Below, piece after piece: positions 34,075 to 45,504 of a stretch of 64,000 nt of DNA. The DNA is taken from NCBI RefSeq assembly GCF_964031115.1, contig NZ_OZ035006.1:1613605-1677604 (forward strand). Reading direction: 5' to 3'. This stretch comes from Spiroplasma endosymbiont of Clivina fossor (GTDB lineage Bacteria; Bacillota_I; Bacilli_A; Mycoplasmatales; Nriv7). Below the pieces are notes generated by a model. That model worked only from the letters and a program-made list of their open reading frames with translations, searched no databases and had not been told where the DNA came from. Position numbers and translations under genes: made by a program. Position 1 is the first letter of the stretch. Each line of letters opens with the position of its first letter.

Positions 34075-34606
34075 CTAATTTTTATTAGGCATTTTGACAG
34101 AAAAGGATGTTATAACTCGGTTCTGATAATAATTTTGATTAGGCAATGGTTGCGGTTGCTCGTTATCCTTTTTGGGTAAAAGCAGGAGAAGCAAACATTA
34201 ATTCTAATCAATCATATTGTCAATCAGCTCCCATGCCCATCTCACTTGTTCCAATATTATAAGTATGAATTTTACCTTTAATACTAACTGCATCAACTTT
34301 ACCTAATTTTGTTAAATCATAATCACCAGTCAATAAATCACTAACAGTTTTTTCCGTAAACCGAAAAGATGGATATCAAGTAATACCATTAATCATATTC
34401 TCTGGTAAATTTTTTAACTCACTTTTATTAAAATTTGAAAACCCAACAAGATTTCTTTTAGAATTATTACCTTGTCAATTAATAGTTGCCTTAGATAAAG
34501 AAAATTCATAAATTTTATTTTTAACAAACTGAAAATCATTGCTTCTACAAGCAAAAGTAAACACCACAATTACTAAACTTAACACTGATAAACTTTTTTT
34601 TAACAT
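34075..34606 (-). CDS. Plectroviral lipoprotein I carrying the ORF1 variable domain
   Basis: Starts MLKKSLSVLSLVIVVFTFAC, a lipoprotein signal with Cys20 as the likely lipid site. Residues 31-141 (KIYEFSLSKATINWQGNN to LMFASP) repeat residues 50-160 of the ORF1 protein encoded just upstream (34663-36525); over about 325 bases I see one difference. The frame stops at 34163 after 147 residues (AFTQKG). A -1 shift there would extend it to SFSVKMPNKN at 34075, the tail kept at 4963. It has a GGAGG-type Shine-Dalgarno. A role in superinfection exclusion is inferred. Confidence 0.7.
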
Positions 34607-34662
34607 AATTAAAAATCCTCCTTTCAAAGAGATTATATTATACTAAGAATATTAAAAATATT

Positions 34663-36525
34663 TTAAGAGAACTTTTTAATTAACATTAATAAAATTGCTA
34701 AGGGCACTACAAACTCAAATAGCATTTGAAATGCCGGAATAACTTCAAACACCGGAAAGGCAGTTTTGGTAAAATTAATCGTTGTTTTGGCAATATCCGC
34801 AAGCGGGCGAATTAAAAGATTAATCCCAGAAAGACCAAGTAATCAATTTAACACACTAACAGAAGCGTGCTGAATGCCACAAGATATTGCACTAAATAAG
34901 CCCCAATAAGAACAGTTGGGCGTAGGAATTAAATCATCGGTATTACCATTTATTCCACCACCAATAAAAGCTGTTGAATTCAAAATGTTAAAATCGTATA
35001 AAGAATAATGATATTTAGTACTTTCATTTTTCTTTTTATATAGTGGAAAAGTTAGCGTAAAAATATTAATTCCATACATCACATCAACTTTGGCATTGTA
35101 AAAATACAATTTATTACTAGTAGTGTTTCATAATTGGTTATCATATGCTTTTAACACATTAAAATCTACTTGATAAGAACTTTTGCCAGTATTAAAACCA
35201 TTGGCGATTTGTTTATCTTTAACAAAAAAATAGGAACGAAAAATCATATTTTTACTATTTTCGATTGTTGAACCAAAATTAATTAAATATTGTTTGGGAT
35301 AAAAAGTAATTAAGGAACGATAGAAAAAACCCATTTGTAAAACATTTTTAGGAATTTGTTGCGTCCCTTTGTAATCTAATTCTACATAAGTAGAAGCATC
35401 CATATCAAAACTCGCATAAAAGAATTGTACAAAAAACTCACCTAAAACTTTATAAATTTTATTAAATAAACCATTAATAAAATCAATAGTTAAATCTTTT
35501 TGATAATGAAGCATAAAATCTTTAAAATCAAATTTTAATTTGTCATCATAGCGTAAAAAATGGAAGGTATTACCATAATAATTAACTTGTCCAAAAAAGG
35601 TATTAATAAAATCTCCTCCAAAACTTGTTCGCGAACCAGATTTTCAAAGCGATTTACCATTTTCTAAAAACTCATTACTACCCACAATGCTACCATGCTC
35701 AGTTTTTATAGTAATAACATCACCAAAACTGGAAAAGGAAAGTTCTCTAAAAATAACTTTTTCAATGAAACCAGGCAGATATGAATTTTTGCGACTTAAA
35801 CTAAATTTACTATTTTGTTTAAAACCATTTAATTTAATTGAAATTTCACTCATATATTTAAAATTATCGTCAAAGAAATTAAAAATCGGAACTCAATATA
35901 AATAACTATAATTAAATTTATCAAAATCTCGCCGTTGTATCATTAAATAGTCTAATTTATCTTGAAACTGAGTATAATCATACTTGCCATCATTTTTAGT
36001 TATTTCCGTAGGTAATGGTTGCTCGTTATGTTTTTCAGGCAGAGGAGGAGAAGCAAACATTAATTCTAATCAATCATATTGTCAATCAGCTCCCATGCCC
36101 ATCTCACTTGTTCCAATATTATAAGTATGAATTTTACCTTTAATACTAACTGCATCAACTTTACCTAATTTTGTTAAATCATAATCACCAGTCAGTAAAT
36201 CACTAACAGTTTTTTCCGTAAACCGAAAAGATGGATATCAAGTAATACCATTAATCATATTCTCTGGTAAATTTTTTAACTCACTTTTATTAAAATTTGA
36301 AAACCCAACAAGATTTCTTTTAGAATTATTACCTTGTCAATTAATAGTTGCCTTAGATAAAGAAAATTCATAAATTTTACCATTACTAGAATTTGTGGCT
36401 CGTTTTTGTCGTTTCATAAAGGAATGTTCCATATTAGGTTTTAGTGGTTGTTTTGTATCAAAGAACGCCCCTAACGGCACCAAACCAATAAACATTATAA
36501 TAAATCAAGAAATAATTTTATCCAT
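34663..36525 (-). CDS. Plectroviral ORF1-type attachment/minor coat protein, allele I
   Basis: A 620-residue protein, open throughout with code 4. The N-terminal hydrophobic segment (residues 5-23, SWFIIMFIGLVPLGAFF) acts as signal or anchor. Residues 50-160 are the allele-specific domain. Residues from about 175 to the end are conserved with allele II, including NTFFGQVNYYGNTFHFLRYD and FYASFDMDASTYVELDYKG. A C-terminal hydrophobic segment ends AILLMLIKKFS. The two-anchor layout with a variable outer domain resembles the adsorption protein (pIII) of filamentous phages; the function is inferred. The upstream viral genes are missing and replaced by IS5-A and an IS3 fragment. Confidence 0.72.
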
Positions 36526-36554
36526 CTCATCACGACTTAAAATTCTTTTTCATT

Positions 36555-37622
36555 AGACTTCTTGCAAAATTAATTTAAAATATAATTGAATTGTTGTTTT
36601 TAATAAAAAGGTGGAATTTAAATGAAATTTAAAAAAAATAATCAAATAAGTGATAAAAATTTTTTAAGATTAACTGGTATTAAACATACTACTTTTAATA
36701 AAATGCTAGAAATTTTAAAAATAGAAGAATTAAAAAAGAGATTTCGTCGCGGAAGAACCAATAAATTATCATTAGAAAATCGTATTTTAATGACTTTAGA
36801 ATATTGAAGAGAATATAGAACTTATTTTCATATTGCAAAAAGTTATGATATTAGTGAAAGTAGTTGTTATAGAAATATCAAATGAATTGAAGACACTTTA
36901 ATAAAACACCCTAATTTTCAACAACTTACTGGTCAAAAATCACTATTAAAAGATTATTTCAAAGATAAGACTGTTATAATTGATGTAACTGAAAGCCAAA
37001 TCCAACGCCCAAAAAAAGACAAAAACAGCACTACTCAGGAAAAAAGAAAAAACACACAATAAAAACACAAGTTATAATTGAAAAAGATAGTAAAAAAATT
37101 ATTAGTTCTGATTTTTCTTATGGTAAAAACCATGACTTTAAAATTTTAAAAGATTCAAAAATTAAATTTTTACCAGAAACAACTGTTTTAGTGGATTTAG
37201 GTTATCAAGGCATACAAAAAATTAATCATAATGTTTTAATTCCTAAAAGAAAATCAAAGAAAAACCCTTTAAATAAAGAAGAAAAGCAAAATAATGAGCG
37301 AATTTCAAAAATGAGAATTGTTATTGAAAATGTTTTTGCTATACTTAAAAAATTTAAAATTATTAGTGAAAAATATCGAAATCGTAGAAAAAGATTTGCT
37401 TTAAGATTTAATTTAATAGCTTCAATTTATAATTTACAACTATTAGTTTAAATATATTTGATAATTTAAAATTTCAGTCTTTTTTTATTGTAAATAATAA
37501 TTTTTATTATGTTTTAATGACAAAATATTTGTAAAAATAATCTAAAAATTATTTTAATAACACTTTTATATTTATTTTAAATTTAAAAATTATAATTATC
37601 ATATTAATTTTGCAAGAAGTCT
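36555..37622 (+). mobile_element. IS5-A copy G
   Basis: ATT on both sides (36552-36554 and 37623-37625). The left flank is viral DNA upstream of ORF1 and the right flank is an IS3-type fragment, so these two were already joined before insertion. Confidence 0.88.
36622..37451 (+). CDS. IS5-A transposase, copy G
   Basis: Both frames read the same as copy A. No damage seen. Confidence 0.85.
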
Positions 37623-38044
37623 ATTATATTTGTTTATTAATTGACTTGTTTAATCGCGAAATAATTGGCTATAGTGCCGGGCCAAACAAAACCGCTAAAC
37701 TAGTGCAACAAGCTTTTCATAAAATAACACGACCATTAAATAAAATAACTTTATTTCATACTGATCGTGGTAATGAGTTCAAAAATAAAATCATTGATGA
37801 AATTTTAATAACCTTTAATATTAAAAGATCATTAAGCAATAAAGACTGTCCTTATGATAATGCTGTGGCTGAAACAACTTACAAAACTTTTAAAACGGAA
37901 TTTATCAAGGGTAAAAAATTTGAAAATTTAACACAATTAAAATACGAACTATTTGATTTTGTTAATTGATATAACAATATTCGAATTCACGGCAGCCTAA
38001 ATTATTTAACACCCGCTGAATTTAGAAAACAGCAGTCCGTATAA
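37623..38044 (+). pseudogene. IS3-family transposase (OrfB), C-terminal fragment
   Basis: Begins within the integrase core (YYICLLIDLFNREIIGYSAG) and runs to RKQQSV. Two of three catalytic residues are visible: D in LFHTDRGNEF and E in NAVAETTYKTFK. The family's C-terminal NIRIHGSLNYLTPAEF is present. The first catalytic Asp, the N-terminal half and OrfA are absent. The sequence after the stop, TTGTCCAAAAAAGGTTGCCA, is probably the right end of the IS. Single occurrence in this window. Confidence 0.8.
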
Positions 38045-38071
38045 AAATTGTCCAAAAAAGGTTGCCATACC

Positions 38072-38098
38072 AAAATCGTATTTTTATAATACGATTTT
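38072..38098. terminator. Stem-loop terminator after lipoprotein II
   Basis: A 10-bp stem AAAATCGTAT / ATACGATTTT with a 7-base loop, 25 bases after the lipoprotein II stop. The best formed of the three related hairpins. Confidence 0.65.
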
Positions 38099-38122
38099 TA
38101 AGAATATTTATTAAATTACTAA

Positions 38123-38548
38123 TTAACTAAACTTTTTTGCCGAGAAAAAAATTAAGGAATAAGGGCTTAAGTTTCTTAATTTAATCACAACATCAACTAC
38201 TTTTGGAATAGTATAAATTTTTTTACTACCCATAGATTGAAAGGTTCCATATTTTTGAAAAAAATCTTTTATAGGCAGGAAAGCTTGACTATCCATAAAA
38301 AAAGGCAAACGATTGGGATAATTTTTATTTTGATTTTTGACATCATTAGGTAATTCAATATCAAATTTAGATAAATCAAAATAAGCACCAGAATCAACAA
38401 CAAGAGTAATATTTAATAAACTAGCAAATTTTAACTCACAACTATTATTGCAAATACTATCTTTTTTTAGTTTAGGAACATCTACTTTACTACACCCAAA
38501 AATAAACATTACACATACTAAATTTAAAGCTAATAAAAATTTTCGCAT
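38123..38548 (-). CDS. Plectroviral lipoprotein II carrying the ORF1 variable domain
   Basis: A 141-residue protein starting MRKFLLALNLVCVMFIFGCS, a lipoprotein signal with Cys19 as lipid site. A GGAGG Shine-Dalgarno precedes this ATG; the in-frame ATG at 38569 lies within it and is less likely. Residues 37-138 (CELKFASLLNITLVVDSGAY to SLIFFSA) repeat residues 54-154 of the ORF1 protein directly upstream (38605-40437), with only a few changes. The reading frame is intact. It should sit on the host membrane outer face. A block to infection by viruses of the same allele is inferred. Confidence 0.75.
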   Translation of the reverse strand: MRKFLLALNLVCVMFIFGCSKVDVPKLKKDSICNNSCELKFASLLNITLVVDSGAYFDLSKFDIELPNDVKNQNKNYPNRLPFFMDSQAFLPIKDFFQKYGTFQSMGSKKIYTIPKVVDVVIKLRNLSPYSLIFFSAKKFS

Positions 38549-38604
38549 AAAGAAAAATCCTCCTTTCAAAGGAATTATATTCTATATAAAAATATTGGAA
38601 ATAT

Positions 38605-40437
38605 TTAAGAGAATTTTTTAATTATTATTAATAAAATTGCTAGGGGAATTAAAAACTCAAAAAGATATTTAAATGCCGGAACAACTTCAAACACCGGAAA
38701 GGCAGTTTTGGTAAAATTAATTGTTGTTTTAGCAATGTCGGCAATAGGGCGAATTAAAAGATTAATCCCAGAAAGACCAAGTAATCAGTTCAACATACTA
38801 ACAGAAGCGTGCTGAATGCCACAAGATACTGCACTAAATAAACCCCAATAAGAACAATTAGGCGTAGGAATTAAATCATCCATATTACCGCTTATTCCAC
38901 CGCCGATAAAAGCTGTTGAATTCAAAATATTAAAATCATATAAAGAATAATGATATTCAGTGCTTTCATTTTGTTTTTTATATAGTGGGAAAGTTAGCGT
39001 AAAAATATTAATTCCATACATCACATCAACTTTGGCATTGTAAAAATGCAGTTTATTACTAGTGGCATTCCATAATTGGTTATCATATGCTTTTAAAACA
39101 TTAAAATCTATTTGATAAGAATTTTTACGGGTGTTAAAACCATTGATAATTTGTTTATCTTTAACAAAAAAATAGGAACGAAAAATCATATTCTTACTAT
39201 TTTCTACTGTTGAACCAAAGTTAATTAAATACTGTTTAGGATAAAAAGTAATTAAGGAACGATAGAAAAACCCCATTTGTAAAACATTTTTAGGAATTTG
39301 TTGCATTCCTTTGTAATCTAATTCTACATAAGTAGAAGCATCCATATCAAAACTCGCATAAAAGAATTGTGTAAAAAAACCACCTAAAACTTTATAAATT
39401 TTATTAAATAAACTGAAATAATATTCACTTGTCAAATCTTTTAAATAAAAAAACATAAAATCTTTAAAATCAATCTTTAATTTATCATCATAACGTAGAA
39501 AATGAAAAGTATTATCATAATAATTAATTTGTCCAAAAAAAACATTAATAAAATCTTCAGTTCAACCTTTCTTTCAAATAAACTTAATTAATTGTTTATC
39601 ATTTTCATAAAAAGTAACCATTCCTAAAGAAATTTCAATTCTAAAAACATTACCAAAACTAGAAAATTCTAAACTATCAAAAAAATATAGCGAGTTTTCA
39701 GGTTCAAAACTACGAATTAAAGTAAATTTACTATTCTGTTTAAAACCATTTAATTTAATTGACATTTCACTCATATATTTAAAATTATCATCAAAGAAAT
39801 TAAAAATTGGGACTCAATATAAATAGCTATAATTAAATTTATCAAAATCTCGGCGTTGTATCATTAAATAATCTAGCTTATCTCGAAACTGATTATACTG
39901 ATATTCGCCATCACTTTTAGTTATCTCAGTAGGTAATGGTTGCTCTGCTTCTTTTTCTGGTAAAAGAGGCATTTGTGCCGAGAAAAAAATTAAGGAATAA
40001 GGGCTTAAGTTTATTAATTTAATCACAACATCAACTACTTTTGGAATAGTATAAATTTTTTTACTACCCATAGATTGAAAGGTTCCATATTTTTGAAAAA
40101 AATCTTTTATAAGCAGGAAAACTTGACTATCCATAAAAAAAGGCAAACGATTGGGATAATTTTTATTTTGATTTTTGACATCATTAGGTAATTCAATATC
40201 AAATTTAGATAAATCAAAATAAGCACCAGAATCAACAACAAGAGTAATATTTAATAAACTAGCAAATTTTAACTCACAACTTTCACCACATTGGCTAGGG
40301 TTTGTGGCTCGTTTTTTTCGCTTCATAAAAAATTGTTCCATATTAGGTTTTGGTGGTTGTTTTGTATCAAAGAAGGCACCTAGAGGGACTAAACCAATAA
40401 AAGCGATAACTAATAACCACGACATAAATTTATACAT
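38605..40437 (-). CDS. Plectroviral ORF1-type attachment/minor coat protein, allele II
   Basis: A 610-residue protein from MYKFMSWLLVIAFIGLVPLG to LLIIIKKFS, intact with code 4. The first 50 residues resemble allele I. Residues 54-154 form a domain with no resemblance to that of allele I. From about residue 170 the two proteins align closely again to the C-terminal membrane segment. It lies between the 81-residue membrane gene and lipoprotein II. Adsorption to the host is the likely role of the variable part; the conserved part would anchor it in the virion. Confidence 0.75.
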
Positions 40438-40461
40438 ATTTATTTATCCTTTCTTCTGTGT

Positions 40462-40707
40462 TTAACTTCTTAAAATAAAGTATATTGTTGATAAAATGCC
40501 AATTGTTCCAATGATAATAAAAATTGGGTGTTGTGAAAATAATCTAATCATTGGTTTAAATAATTGTAGAAATTCACTGTTAGCCACAATAACTTTATTA
40601 AAATATTCCAACCCTTCATTTACAAAACGCCATAAACCAAGAAATTCATCAAAAGCAAAAATAGAAAAAACGGTAATTAAAAGAAAAATTATAACTAGTT
40701 TAAACAT
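40462..40707 (-). CDS. Plectroviral small membrane protein, 81 aa
   Basis: Differs from the copy at 5493-5738 at two places (VANSEF for VTNSEF and FIIIG for FIILG). Two hydrophobic segments. It lies between the 77-residue gene and ORF1 and overlaps the former by 1 base. Confidence 0.65.
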   Translation of the reverse strand: MFKLVIIFLLITVFSIFAFDEFLGLWRFVNEGLEYFNKVIVANSEFLQLFKPMIRLFSQHPIFIIIGTIGILSTIYFILRS

Positions 40708-40940
40708 TATTTTTTACCTCACTCTTTAACAGATTTATTAGCTCTTGCCTTTCTATAACTTTCTTTGGCTTGCATTCCAATACCTAAAATAGCAACAAAG
40801 ACAAAGTTAGCAATTAAAGAGATTAAAGGAATAATGATAATCCGAATTCCGGTGCCGGGAATAGTCATACTTCAAATTAAATCAAAAACTTTATAAATAA
40901 TATCTGCAAAAAATGATGCCATTTTTTCTAGATTTGCCAT
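40707..40940 (-). CDS. Plectroviral minor membrane protein, 77 aa
   Basis: MANLEKMASFFADIIYKVFD, a hydrophobic centre and a tail ending KSVKEWGKK. It follows the Zot-like gene by about 40 bases and is in the same position as 704-1024 and 5738-5971. Confidence 0.65.
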
Positions 40941-41152
40941 AATTAAGTATCCTTTCTTAGATTAAAATAATATGATAGTTAATTCCTATCTTTCAAATTA
41001 CTTTTTAGTAATTCCATAATACGACTAAATTTTTCCATTTTAAGGTATTTTAGTATTTCTAAATCAACTTCAGTAGTTTCATAAAACTTATCTTCATAAG
41101 TGTCAACAACAATGCGATTAGCAACGGGGCGTAAAAAAGATAAATACTTATT

Positions 41153-42220
41153 AGACTTCTTGCAAAATTAATTTAAAATATAATTGAATTGTTGTTTTTA
41201 ATAAAAAGGTGGAATTTAAATGAAATTTAAAAAAAATAATCAAATAAGTGATAAAAATTTTTTAAGATTAACTGGTATTAAACATACTACTTTTAATAAA
41301 ATGCTAGAAATTTTAAAAATAGAAGAATTAAAAAAGAGATTTCGTCGCGGAAGAACCAATAAATTATCATTAGAAAATCGTATTTTAATGACTTTAGAAT
41401 ATTGAAGAGAATATAGAACTTATTTTCATATTGCAAAAAGTTATGATATTAGTGAAAGTAGTTGTTATAGAAATATCAAATGAATTGAAGACACTTTAAT
41501 AAAACACCCTAATTTTCAACAACTTACTGGTCAAAAATCACTATTAAAAGATTATTTCAAAGATAAGACTGTTATAATTGATGTAACTGAAAGCCAAATC
41601 CAACGCCCAAAAAAAGACAAAAACAGCACTACTCAGGAAAAAAGAAAAAACACACAATAAAAACACAAGTTATAATTGAAAAAGATAGTAAAAAAATTAT
41701 TAGTTCTGATTTTTCTTATGGTAAAAACCATGACTTTAAAATTTTAAAAGATTCAAAAATTAAATTTTTACCAGAAACAACTGTTTTAGTGGATTTAGGT
41801 TATCAAGGCATACAAAAAATTAATCATAATGTTTTAATTCCTAAAAAAAAATCAAAGAAAAACCCTTTAAATAAAGAAGAAAAGCAAAATAATGAGCGAA
41901 TTTCAAAAATGAGAATTGTTATTGAAAATGTTTTTGCTATACTTAAAAAATTTAAAATTATTAGTGAAAAATATCGAAATCGTAGAAAAAGATTTGCTTT
42001 AAGATTTAATTTAATAGCTTCAATTTATAATTTACAACTATTAGTTTAAATATATTTGATAATTTAAAATTTCAGTCTTTTTTTATTGTAAATAATAATT
42101 TTTATTATGTTTTAATGACAAAATATTTGTAAAAATAATCTAAAAATTATTTTAATAACACTTTTATATTTATTTTAAATTTAAAAATTATAATTATCAT
42201 ATTAATTTTGCAAGAAGTCT
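41153..42220 (+). mobile_element. IS5-A copy H, inside the Zot-like gene
   Basis: ATT at 41150-41152 and 42221-42223. The target is the Zot-like gene; the uninterrupted sequence is seen at 7480. Confidence 0.9.
41220..42049 (+). CDS. IS5-A transposase, copy H
   Basis: One change against copy A, Arg to Lys in LIPKKKSKKN. Frameshift site and catalytic candidates kept. Confidence 0.85.
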
Positions 42221-43075
42221 ATTGTCGTAACACTCTAAAACGGACATTGGAATTTTTAATTTAAAAAAGTAGATATCTAATTCCGGAATATTACGATATT
42301 TAGTTTTGCGACCTTTTTTATTATTTTTAGCATCAATTAAACTTGTGCGTCAGCGTTCATATTCTTCTACAGATTTAAAAGTACCATAAACAACTTTTAG
42401 GTAAGGGCGAAAAATATTAACTGATTTCTTAGTAATACCAACAATAACCGAATTAGCAATATCTCTGACTTTAACCCAAATATGTTCAGGTCGTTGGCCA
42501 CTTGCTAGAACAATATGACCAAAATGTCTAACTAGAGCAAAATATTCTTGTAAACCTTGAGTTGATTTATCATTTTCTTTATAATCCGTTCCCTCTAAAA
42601 ACAAGTTCGTTTCATCTCATAACAATAAATGTTTTTCTTCTAATATTGGATATTCATTATCCAATAACGACATATGTCCCAAAGATAACATTTGTTGGTC
42701 TAAAATTGGAAATGTTGAAGCCGTCTTTCATTTTTTCTTACCTAAAAGTTTTGAAGCAAAAACTAATAAAGCGGTTTTACCAGTTCCCAATGAACCAATC
42801 ACAATATTTAATGGTGATTTGAATAAAAAATTAATAAAAGATTTACGATTAACTCATTGCATAAATTTAGTAATTAAAATTAAACAATTTAAGATAATAC
42901 CGATGATATGAAAAAATGAAACTCAATATTGTGGATTAATAACAACAAGAAAAGCATAATAATATCAAGAAATAATAAAGAAAGTGCGATTTAAGCTAAC
43001 AAAGTCATTAATTTTTTCACAGATATTTTTTAGAAATTTAAGCATTATCGCACCCCTTTATTTTTTTAATTACTA

Positions 43076-43321
43076 TTAACGAACTCTTAATAGTAGTTTT
43101 TCAAACATTCCAAAAGCAAATAAGAATAATCCAACAATTGCTGGGAATAAAAAAATTCAATATGTAGCAAAGAAATCTACTACTAATGGCATTTGTCCGC
43201 TGATAATATCGCTTCAAATTTTTCCAAAAAGCCCTACCATACTATCTCACAAATTACTAATGGCTTGTTTTCCGGTAATTGCTACTGGTGCGGTTGCATC
43301 GACTAAGAAAGTTCCAATCAT
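43076..43321 (-). CDS. Plectrovirus major coat protein, 81 aa
   Basis: MIGTFLVDATAPVAITGKQA..., with one hydrophobic segment (YWIFLFPAIVGLFLFAF) and a basic end FEKLLLRVR. Same length and layout as 2039-2284 but clearly diverged, so the two viral segments are different virus types. Strong AAAGGAGGTGAT Shine-Dalgarno. Confidence 0.7.
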
Positions 43322-43362
43322 ATAATCACCTCCTTTCTTTTCAAAATATTTATTCTATATTG

Positions 43363-43596
43363 TTAACAAAAATAAGATTTAACTTTATAAAATAAAATCA
43401 ACATAAATAAGATAATAACTGTTGTTAGTAATCAAAAAGCGATGTTGGTTGTTAAAAGTCAAAGTGGTTCTTCAGTTAAATTAATTTCTTTACCACCAGT
43501 AATATGAGTTGGAATAGTTGTAATTTGGATAAACAAATCTCAGAAAGTTTGTTTAATTTGTTCTCAATTTAAATCTTTTCAAACAACTAGAAGCAT
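43363..43596 (-). CDS. Plectroviral membrane protein, 77 aa
   Basis: Shares DLNWEQIKQTFWDLFIQITT with 2450-2680 and has a C-terminal hydrophobic segment. It overlaps the end of the 54-residue gene by 10 bases. No 37-residue basic gene is seen between it and the coat gene, unlike at 2304. Confidence 0.65.
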
Positions 43597-43751
43597 TGAA
43601 ATAAACACTTAATCGGAAGAAAGAGAATACCAATGAAACTGGCAAATAAAACAATGATTACAAGAATTGAGAACAAAAATACTACTTGGGGCGGTAAACC
43701 GGCAGTTGGATAAATTAATTCAATTAATTTAATAATTACATCTTTTAACAT
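43587..43751 (-). CDS. Plectroviral small membrane protein, 54 aa
   Basis: MLKDVIIKLIELIYPTAGLP..., one hydrophobic segment and the end FLPIKCLFQCF. Counterpart of 2684-2845. A longer frame opening at 43793 would include 14 extra residues overlapping the upstream gene; the ATG at 43749-43751 fits the family. Confidence 0.6.
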   Translation of the reverse strand: MLKDVIIKLIELIYPTAGLPPQVVFLFSILVIIVLFASFIGILFLPIKCLFQCF

Positions 43752-43755
43752 TGCT

Positions 43756-43980
43756 TTATCCTTTCGTTTGGGTTTCTTGATTTTGTTTTTCATTTTTTTC
43801 AGTTAAATAAGATAATTTAACAATGAAGCGTTTTTCTTTTTTACTAAAATCCCCTTTAATTTCTTTTGCTTGTTTACCATACTTTTTAACATCATTCATT
43901 CAACGCCATAAACCCCAAGCAACAGCAAAAGCAAGTAATAAGGTTAATAAGATAAAACATATTAGACTAAATATTGCCAT
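43756..43980 (-). CDS. Plectroviral membrane protein, 74 aa
   Basis: MAIFSLICFILLTLLLAFAV..., an N-terminal hydrophobic segment and a basic tail with FSKKEKRFIVK. Counterpart of 2845-3066 and 10186-10440. The start overlaps the stop of the upstream gene by one base. Confidence 0.62.
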
Positions 43981-44270
43981 TATTTTTCAATTTCCTTTCT
44001 ATTTAAAGTTTGGTTTTTTGTTCTTTTAATTTTGATTTTTTTAATAAGTCACTCAATGCTACAGTTTATAACTACTGCTATTGTAATGCATATATCTAAA
44101 TACCCTAGTATCATAAGTGAAATTAATGCTTCAAATTTTTCATATAATAATTTCAAATCATTAATTTCCAATTTTAAAAATGGAATGAAAAAGATAGTAA
44201 TCATAAAAATGTAAGGCCAAATTCTCCATCAATATTTTTTTAAAGAATTAATGAGTTTGTTTAGTTTCAT
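43980..44270 (-). CDS. Plectroviral membrane protein, 96 aa
   Basis: MKLNKLINSLKKYWWRIWPY, then two hydrophobic segments (IFMITIFFIPFL and about residues 50-70) and a basic tail ending NRKEIEK. It is the full version of the gene cut at base 1. It overlaps the upstream gene by 23 bases in another frame. Confidence 0.62.
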
Positions 44271-44598
44271 TTTTCAAAGCTCTTTTTTCCTTAATTTTCT
44301 TAACAATAAGTCAAACTAATTTTTCAACTTGAAAAGCAATAAATATCGCACTACCAAATCAATAAACAAACAATCCGAGCAACATAATAACAGTATTTAA
44401 ACCAAAAAACTTATACATATCTTTTTCAATAAAATCAATAAATTCGCTATTTGTTCCCATTATCCACTTAGTATCTAATAAAGTTAAAGTTCAAAGTATT
44501 AAGTTTATAAAGATAAAAACAATCCTAAGTAATATTTTTAACCAATGATTTTTAAATCAATTTTTAATTCTTATTTTAAATTGAACTTTTTCTTTCAT
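44248..44598 (-). CDS. Plectroviral membrane protein, 116 aa
   Basis: MKEKVQFKIRIKNWFKNHWL, with two hydrophobic segments and the DTKWIMGTNSEF motif shared with 38-430. It lies 10 bases after rep. Function unknown. Confidence 0.65.
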
Positions 44599-44608
44599 TT
44601 TTTAACTC

Positions 44609-45451
44609 CTAATGTTTCATTTTTCTTAGTTGATTTCTAAATCTTAAGCTTTCTAAGGAAGCATAATTTGCAATCTCAAAATCTACATAATCAATATTTT
44701 TAAATTCATAGATTGCTCCACACATTTTAGTTTTAAATTTATTAACTGTTGATTTTAAGTATTTTACAAATTCAGAATTTACAGTTCTATTAACAATATT
44801 ATTCAAAGTATCGGTAAATACTTGTTTTCTAGTAATGGGGTTTTGACAGTTGTAAGAAAATTGATAAGCCTTGATATTTAAGTCATACTGGTTTAATGAC
44901 TTTTCATTCAGGACATTTTTAGTAATATATTTAGAGCAGTATTTTACAACCATTTCATTAGTGTATTCACGAACTCTAATATTTTTATTAATTCCATAAG
45001 GTCAAAATTGTAAAATAATTTTATGAGGTATTTTTTCGGTGATTAAAATATGAAAATGAATAACGCCTCGTTTTTGATATTCATAGGTATATAAATACTT
45101 AATATTTTTATTTTTAACTTTAAATCAATATTTTAATTTTTTAAAAAATTTATTTAAATCACGCTTACATTTTCTAATATCAAATTCATTAACATCAGCA
45201 TAAGTAAGAGTTAAGAATGTAAGTTTTTTGCAGTCTCAAAAATTATGATATGCCTTCCTAATAACATTAGATTTTGCACGAATATTGCTATTAAGCAGTT
45301 TTGTATCACAATTACCTTTATTTTTTAAACCGCTAGCATTGCGGTTATTTGCTTTAATGCGTTCTAAAGGCATAACAATATTACGAATATATTGACCGTA
45401 ATAAATCGTTTTCATATAAAAATCAGTCGGATTTTGAGGTTGTAAATTCAT
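44609..45451 (-). CDS. Plectroviral rolling-circle replication initiator (HUH Rep)
   Basis: A 280-residue protein starting MNLQPQNPTDFYMKTIYYGQ. Motif 1 FLTLTYAD is followed by the metal-binding HUH motif IHFHI (H132, H134) and the tyrosine motif YCSKYITK (Y171 or Y175 as nicking residue). This is the order of HUH initiators that nick the double-strand origin. One in-frame TGA (NFWDC) splits the frame unless code 4 is used. A GC-rich hairpin region that could be its target lies just upstream at 45505-45558. Confidence 0.85.
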
Positions 45452-45504
45452 ATTTTATGCTCCTGTTTTAGATTTTCGCCAGTTGTGTTATTTAATCAAG
45501 TAAT

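Larger units (their letters stand above)
40979..43045 (-). pseudogene. Zot-like assembly ATPase, interrupted by IS5-A
   Basis: Without the IS the gene encodes 331 residues, starting MLKFLKNICEKINDFV, with N-terminal membrane segments, Walker A GSLGTGKT and Walker B-like LLWDETN. IS5-A copy H enters after about three-quarters of the gene, at the codons for DKYL (41153). Excision of the IS would restore the frame, so the break is recent. The virus cannot assemble unless another copy, such as 1028-2014, helps. Confidence 0.8.

Noticed and set aside
44609-45451. Rep as two separate short genes
   Set aside because: The apparent stop is TGA, which encodes Trp here; the joined frame holds all HUH motifs in order.
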